Part shown: in pieces, positions 11,338 to 64,000 of the stretch
How the letters are laid out: the number at the start of each line of letters is the position of its first letter
Numbering within the stretch: position 1 is the first letter of the stretch
Assembly: GCA_054601695.1 (NCBI GenBank)
Contig: BAAHQB010000056.1
Span: 1-64,000, forward strand
Length of the DNA stretch: 64,000 nt
Origin: Amorphochlora amoebiformis
Lineage: Eukaryota > Cercozoa > Chlorarachniophyceae
Reading direction: 5' to 3'
The notes under the pieces: model-generated
Seen by the model: the letters and a program-made list of their open reading frames with translations, nothing else
The model's database searches: none
Told to the model about the DNA's origin: nothing
Position numbers and translations under genes: made by a program

Positions 11338-11420
11338 ATATAATATACACCCAATATACACATACACACATAAATACATATATATATATATATATACATG
11401 TATATAATATATATATATAT

Positions 11421-11495
<75 letters not shown>

Positions 11496-11549
11496 GTACA
11501 TATACATAATATATATATATATATATATATTATATACATATACATACAC

Positions 11550-11592
<43 letters not shown>

Positions 11593-11629
11593 TGATATAT
11601 ATATACACAGTGTATTACACACACACATA

Positions 11630-11677
<48 letters not shown>

Positions 11678-11684
11678 AGAAACT
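10600..11684. repeat. (TA)n and (CA)n blocks with a short unique stretch
   Basis: (TA)n occupies about 10600-10900 and 11165-11675. A TATACACACAATATACACATACACACATAAATA segment type occurs near 11235-11275 and again near 11335-11375, so part of the block duplicated. Unique AT-rich sequence at about 10900-11160 contains no recognisable gene. Confidence 0.85.
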
Positions 11685-11971
11685 GATATAAACCTTCAGA
11701 TCTCTCGAAGCTTCTGGAATTCTCTCAGATCTTATTGACTCTGCCCCTAATATGATGTTATTCGCTCCCTAACATATCGCCAGGATTATAGCTTGCTCTT
11801 TTTCCTCTCTCTACCCTCTAACCCCCCTCACTTCTGCCCTTTCTTATCTTTTTCTCTCTTTAAACACATGAACATATTAATAAGTATTGTACATACCGCA
11901 AATACATATATATATATATATATGTATATTATATATTGTATATATATATATATATATACATTATGTATATA

Positions 11972-12022
<51 letters not shown>

Positions 12023-12037
12023 TTTTATATATACATA

Positions 12038-12093
<56 letters not shown>

Positions 12094-12108
12094 AGAATAT
12101 TATATATA

Positions 12109-12177
<69 letters not shown>

Positions 12178-12467
12178 TTGTATATGTGTAGGACATGAAA
12201 AGTAATTAATAGGAATTTGCAGAAGTTTTTTAGAACGAGGAGAAAAAGACATGTAGGGTTTGTAGGTGAGGGCATAAGTTGAGGCAAGCAAGCAACTCAA
12301 CCCCCTATACCTCCCCTCAACTCCCGGCTCATCCGTTGCATCGGAGGTTGTTGGATACCCAGATTGGGTGACTAGATTGGATTATTAGATTCAATGATTG
12401 CATTGGATGGCATGATTGGGTCACCAGATTGGATTATTAGATTGATGACCAGATTGGATCAGGATGA
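11685..12467. other. Unique stretches around a (TA)n/(CA)n block
   Basis: 11685-11880 is unique with a CT-rich patch. 11900-12175 is (TA)n with a CA run. 12176-12467 is unique, with GATTGGATTATTAGATT partly repeated. There is no convincing gene on either strand. Confidence 0.6.
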
Positions 12468-13034
12468 GAGAATGTACGAGATACGCACAGGACGTATAGG
12501 ATACACACAAGATGTACACGATGTACAAAGGTTGTGCACAGGATGTACAGGATACACACAACCTGTGAGTCTGTGACACAGGATGTATGTACAGAATGCA
12601 CAGCACAGGATGTACAGTATACATACACACAGCATGTACAGGATACACCTAGGATGTACAGGATGTACACAGCATGTACACACAGCATGTACAGGATACA
12701 TTACAGGATGTACACAGCGTGTACACACAGCATGTACAGGATACACCTAGGATGTACACGATGTACACAGCATGTCCACACAGCATGTACAGGATACACC
12801 TAGCAGGATGTACACAGCGTGTACACACAGCATGTACAGGATACACCTAGCAGGATGTACACGATGTACACAGCATGTACACACAGCATGTAAATTTACA
12901 GGATACACCTAGGATGTACAGGATGTACACAGCATGTACACACAGCATGTACAGGATACACAAAGGATGTACAGGATGTAAGGATGTACACAGGATGTAC
13001 AGAATGTACACAGGATGTACATGATGTACATAGG
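12468..13034. repeat. Minisatellite based on GGATGTACAC / GCATGTACACA
   Basis: The region is built from a roughly 10-base motif, (G/A)(G/C)ATGTACA(C/G), grouped into higher-order units of about 45-60 bases that also contain GGATACACCTAG. Several higher-order copies are recognisable between 12600 and 12960. The many long open frames across it, rich in Cys, Tyr, His and Val, are by-products of the repeat. Confidence 0.9.
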
Positions 13035-13857
13035 CCGGCGGAGCGCGCGCCATTGATTGGATAACATGTTACTACCCGATGTGACGGCGATCCCCCCTTC
13101 TTTTGTGAGTACGAGTCTACGGCCGTTACTAACCGATGTCCCCGTCACTGCCCTAAAATGATTGTGACTGTTGGCACTGGCGCTTGTCCAGTGTCGAAGT
13201 AACTAATTAGAGGTCTAAATAGAGTGCGCCGGTGATTCGGTGACCTTCCAAGACTCCCACTCACTCTCCCAACCGAGCGTTGAATAGTCAAAATAGCATT
13301 CAAGCTTAAAACCCCTGCGGATACCAAACTGTCTCTAAACCTCTTTCGTAGGAGCATCAAAAAAAGAACTCTATGTATATATAGTAATACGTACTACACT
13401 GTAGTCTGTATATAAAGTTAGGTTTAGGGTAAGAGATGGGGTTAGGGTATAATTCTAGCGCGCGCGAGCACTCTAGACAGTCTAGTAGACACTGTACAGG
13501 TATCATGTGATTATGTGAGAGTCTGAGCATTGTGTAATGTAATAATATATACAGTAATGAGACCAGAAGAACTTGATGATTTAGGTGGCATGCATTACCA
13601 AGTATCTGGACTGACATTGTAGGTACTACAATACCACATGTTCTTCATGTACTAGATGTAATGCAAACCTACACGTGCTCAGATTGCACAAAGCTTTTAT
13701 ATCGATAATCTAGCCGATAGATCTGCTAGCTGATAATATTGCTCCTACATGTATATCTGGCATAATATATGAGATACAATTACAGTGAAAAAATGAAATT
13801 TATCTAGTATGGGAATATTCGCATGGATACATGTATAGTCTAAAAATACACGTATGT

Positions 13858-13860
<3 letters not shown>
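13035..13860. other. Unassigned island with short TTAGGG-like motifs
   Basis: About 800 bases of mixed composition. At 13418-13452 there are a few TTAGGGT/TTTAGGGT motifs in the orientation opposite to the terminal telomere, too few to call an array. Open frames up to about 85 codons on the minus strand match nothing I recognise. Confidence 0.5.
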
Positions 13861-13932
<72 letters not shown>

Positions 13933-13936
13933 TATA

Positions 13937-13982
<46 letters not shown>

Positions 13983-13991
13983 TTTTATATG

Positions 13992-14087
<96 letters not shown>

Positions 14088-14105
14088 TACATATATATAT
14101 ATTAT

Positions 14106-14191
<86 letters not shown>

Positions 14192-14288
14192 ATAATGTTA
14201 TATATTTACACACACACACATTTTATATACATATATATATATATATATATATAATATTATATATATCAATAATATTATATATTTACAA

Positions 14289-14361
<73 letters not shown>

Positions 14362-14436
14362 CATTATATGCATCCATGTATATCTAGTATATTGTAGATA
14401 TACATCTGGACCAATAGATCATCTATATAATGCTGG

Positions 14437-14522
<86 letters not shown>

Positions 14523-14618
14523 ATGTATATATGTGTGTATGTAATATATATATATATGGAGTCACACACACACACACACATATATATGTACTAGATATAT
14601 ATATATATATATGTGATT

Positions 14619-14663
<45 letters not shown>

Positions 14664-14688
14664 TATATGAATAATATATATATAATAT

Positions 14689-14722
<34 letters not shown>

Positions 14723-14813
14723 ATATATATAATTAGTATAATAAAATGTAGATACTTGATTATGAGTATATACTGGATAGATAAACATATGCATTAATAT
14801 ATACATATATCTA

Positions 14814-14898
<85 letters not shown>

Positions 14899-14905
14899 AA
14901 TATTT
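13861..14905. repeat. Large (TA)n block with CA islands
   Basis: About 1 kb of mostly alternating TA. The motif ATCAATAATNTTATATATTTACA with a following (CA)n occurs twice (about 14188-14221 and 14266-14300), showing duplication within the block. Confidence 0.93.
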
Positions 14906-15310
14906 ACATGACTAGTATGAAATATTGATATACATATATCACACATCTGAATAAACATCTAGACATGAACGATGATACTGATGTATGAATTCGTAATCAT
15001 TTTGTGAAAATTATCTACACATAATGATTGGCAAGCCTGAATCTTGTACAACTAGTACAATGGAAGGCTTCTACAGATTCTGGAAATTTGGATTTGACAG
15101 ATTTGCTTTGGTTGAATTGTAAGTAGCTAAAGTAATGTTGCTTGTGGTTGAGTTGTTAGTCCGAGCCATTTCGATCCTCATGCTCGAAGATTCGGTAAAC
15201 CTTTTCGATAAATACCAAAACATTTCTCTAGACTTCATTGTCGGATTTGAGTACATAGATCAATACATACATACATATCTATATTAATCCTACATTTATA
15301 AACACAAACA
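14906..15310. other. Unassigned island downstream of the giant gene
   Basis: Non-repetitive sequence with a 61-codon minus frame at 15071-15256 that ends in a stop. It could be an alternative terminal exon of the giant gene, but I see no family match and no need for it, because exon 43 already ends in a stop. Confidence 0.4.
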
Positions 15311-15846
<536 letters not shown>

Positions 15847-15848
15847 CA

Positions 15849-15852
15849 TTTA

Positions 15853-15854
<2 letters not shown>
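15849..15854 (-). terminator. Possible AATAAA polyadenylation signal overlapping the stop codon
   Basis: On the minus strand the last codons read TAC TAA TAA, so a canonical AATAAA hexamer overlaps the stop of the giant gene. Whether this organism uses AATAAA is unknown. In AT-rich DNA the hexamer could be chance. Confidence 0.35.
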
Positions 15855-61820
<45,966 letters not shown>

Positions 61821-62753
61821 CTAACGAAGTATTTTGTTAAATCGCGCGCAATAGCTTTTCAAGAGTCACAAGTGGTCGGTGTCTGCGTGGAGTTTTTCAA
61901 CATAGGTAGGCCAAAAGTGATTTTCCTTCCTTTGTGACAATAAATCTAAAGGGTGCAGTTGAAAGATTGACCTCGCTGAACCCGATAAGTATTTGCTTAT
62001 ACGTTCGAGACATGAGAGGATGATTGTATCTTCCGCTTGTTGGAGCCTTCTATCCCTTAATCCTCCCGTGGGACAGGTTGATTCGGTTGGTTCGTATGTA
62101 CGTTGCTTCAGTGGAGTCAAGCACTCACGAGCTACTCCTCACGGGCGTTTGAAAGACCAAAAAATCAAAATTATTCTTCCCCGGTCAATAATTATTTGCA
62201 AAATGCAACGAAAAGCGAAAAGCCCTAATGGTGTCTTATACCCCGTTAGCAAAGATCTCCATGAATCTCTGGAATCGAGCGGAGACTGGACTGGGAAGTT
62301 CAAATCGCCCGCTGGAAGGGTTCTGCCACGCCGTTGCACGTCATGACTGCTCCCGGGGTACTAAGAAGAACCTGCCAGGGCGTGTGGGCTGAAGGAGCCC
62401 GACTTTTTAGGTTTTTCCAGAAAACCTCTGTATAATCTCGGCATTATTTGTCTCGGACGTGCATCTCCAGTGACTCTCACAGGATGTACCCTGCTCCCAT
62501 GTACACCCAAAACTTCAACTTCATGAAGTACCGCTTTGACTAGCCTTTGAGGCCCCGGTCGGCGCTCTCGGGACTCCGGATTCGGTGTTTCTCTGCGATA
62601 CAGATGAGAAGATCTGGACAGTCGTACGCTGGCAGCTGCCCAGGTTTCCGAACAAGCTTTGCTCTGAATAAATCTACGGATAGGTGTGCAGGTGCGTAGG
62701 TGTCCAAGTGTGTATGTACATGGAGTCCAGTTGTATCATACAATCGGATACAT

Positions 62754-62755
<2 letters not shown>
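61821..62755. other. Balanced-composition island upstream of exon 1
   Basis: Minus-strand frames at 61866-62120 and 62139-62339 could hold the first exon(s) or 5' UTR of the giant gene. Neither has a good donor in phase 0 with exon 1, and neither resembles a known protein. The promoter probably lies here, but I cannot point to it. Confidence 0.4.
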
Positions 62756-62849
<94 letters not shown>

Positions 62850-63393
62850 TGGTATATAAATTTGAATTCAATGAATGGCATTGATCGAATGCATTGTATA
62901 CAAATATTATAGCACATAAAAATTATGTCTGGTCGGGCATATATCTAGATATTCTGGGTGCTAGCGCTAATTCAGCTAAATGTACGTTGTCGGAGAATTT
63001 GTAACGTACGACTGATCATCGATGAGAAAAGTGTCATTTAGTCATGATCATGCTAAACGGTTTATAATAATTTTCTAAGTTTTAGCTAGTTAGATCCAGT
63101 AGTATCGGATGCTGAAGGGAAATCAATGTCACATCAAGCTTACTAGTAGCCGTAATATAATCTAGATAATACTAGTTTAATTATATAATGATATCGATCA
63201 TTAATTGATGTACCTCGAGCTCGTACAGTGTCCGTTAAATTTTATCATAGCACACTGCTAGATCGATATCGGCGAATATTACTAGTATCCAACTGCTAAT
63301 CTAGAATATACCGTATAGTATCTAGAGTATAGTAGAATATTCCTAGTATTCGAATATTCTAGATATTCGCGATATCGTTATTGTATCATCATA

Positions 63394-63433
<40 letters not shown>

Positions 63434-63600
63434 CAAGATACATATACTATGATGTATATCTAGTATATCTAGATATACATATACTATAAATACACACACA
63501 CACACATACTAGATATATACTAGATATATATCAATATATATATATATATATCTAGTATATATATATATATATATATTCTAGATATTTACTAGATATACAT
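62756..63600. other. (TA)n flanking a palindrome-rich AT segment
   Basis: (TA)n at 62757-62845 and 63390-63600. Between them, 62850-63390 is non-repetitive but very dense in self-complementary short words (CTAG, GATATC, ATCGAT, TCTAGA, AGCT). No gene was recognised. Confidence 0.6.
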
Positions 63601-64000
63601 GGTGCCCGACTGTTTTAATTTATTCCAAGCATTTCAAGACGAGTCTAGTTTTAAGAATCGAAATTGCCAATCCATATATCACTAGTGTCTTAGTGTGCTA
63701 TGACTATGTCTGTGCGGCAGCCGTGTTGAGCATCTAAGCCTTTTCCTTGTGGATTTTCCTTGAGGTTGGCTTCAGCAGTTGAGTTGGGGTTGTACAACTT
63801 GTGAGCGCCGGGGTTTTTGATGTGTTGCGGTTGGGCTGGTGTACAGGTCGAGGGTACGGGGGTTTTTGAATGGCGTCGAAGTTTTGTTTTTCGTCGAGAA
63901 CCTGTTATCATACTCCTCAGGATCAGGCCGATTGGTGAAAGACTATGAATATAAGTAATACGTATGTACATATTACGCATGTAAAGATATCTATATATAT
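63601..64000. other. Unassigned end of window
   Basis: A 96-codon minus frame (63690-63980), basic and Pro/Asn-rich, resembles no family I know and has no splice or start support. It may be part of a gene beyond the window edge. Confidence 0.3.

Noticed and set aside
12421-13148. Six overlapping Cys/Tyr/Val-rich frames
   Set aside because: They are by-products of the GGATGTACAC minisatellite.
13418-13452. A second interstitial telomere in opposite orientation
   Set aside because: Only two or three TTAGGG-like words with other sequence between them, which could be chance.
15071-15256. Terminal exon of the giant gene
   Set aside because: Exon 43 already supplies an in-phase stop with RNF213-like C-terminal sequence. 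Kept only as an alternative.
63690-63980. A 96-codon minus-strand protein
   Set aside because: Low-complexity basic composition, no recognised family and no flanking splice signals within the window. Left as unassigned.

Overview
The window is the left end of a eukaryotic nuclear chromosome, probably from a protist or alga. Base 1 lies in a C-strand (CCCTAA)n telomere, so telomerase would be adding TTAGGG. The genes have spliceosomal GT-AG introns. AT microsatellites, almost all (TA)n, fill the intergenic DNA and every long intron. Exons are close to balanced in base composition. I cannot name the species. TTAGGG telomeres together with an RNF213-like gene are compatible with several protist lineages.

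Layout. 1-1329: telomere, perfect at first, then interspersed with a CCCGACA variant. 1330-4029: subtelomeric unique sequence, (TA)n and a tRNA-derived SINE. 4030-6144 (+): a two-exon gene for a NikA-type substrate-binding protein that is circularly permuted and carries a C-terminal membrane anchor. 6145-15850: repeat territory. It holds a Penelope-like retroelement remnant, a hammerhead ribozyme motif, an 18-bp minisatellite, an interstitial telomere block, diverged SINE copies, a GGATGTACAC minisatellite and long (TA)n tracts. 15853-61820 (-): one giant gene. 61821-64000: islands I could not assign.

The giant gene is the main result. I read 43 exons on the minus strand, and consecutive exons join in matching reading phase from 61820 to a stop at 15853. 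They give 5,754 codons before the stop, compared with about 5,200 residues in human RNF213. Numbering here counts from the first base of exon 1, because the true start codon is not settled. The order is: a polar N-terminus, an AIG1/GIMAP-like GTPase, a helical coiled-coil region, the RNF213-type arm, the RNF213 AAA+ core with two intact Walker A sites, an E3 region with the RZ zinc finger but no RING, and an RNF213-like C-terminal region. The fusion of an AIG1-type GTPase to an RNF213-like ligase, and the missing RING, are the observations most likely to be new. Functions are inferred from families. RNF213 is known as an AAA+ ubiquitin ligase acting on lipid droplets and intracellular pathogens, and GIMAPs as membrane-associated immune GTPases.

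Most exon joins use GT-AG sites with matching phase. A few are tentative: exon 12/13, exon 27/28, exon 31/32 and the 5' end.
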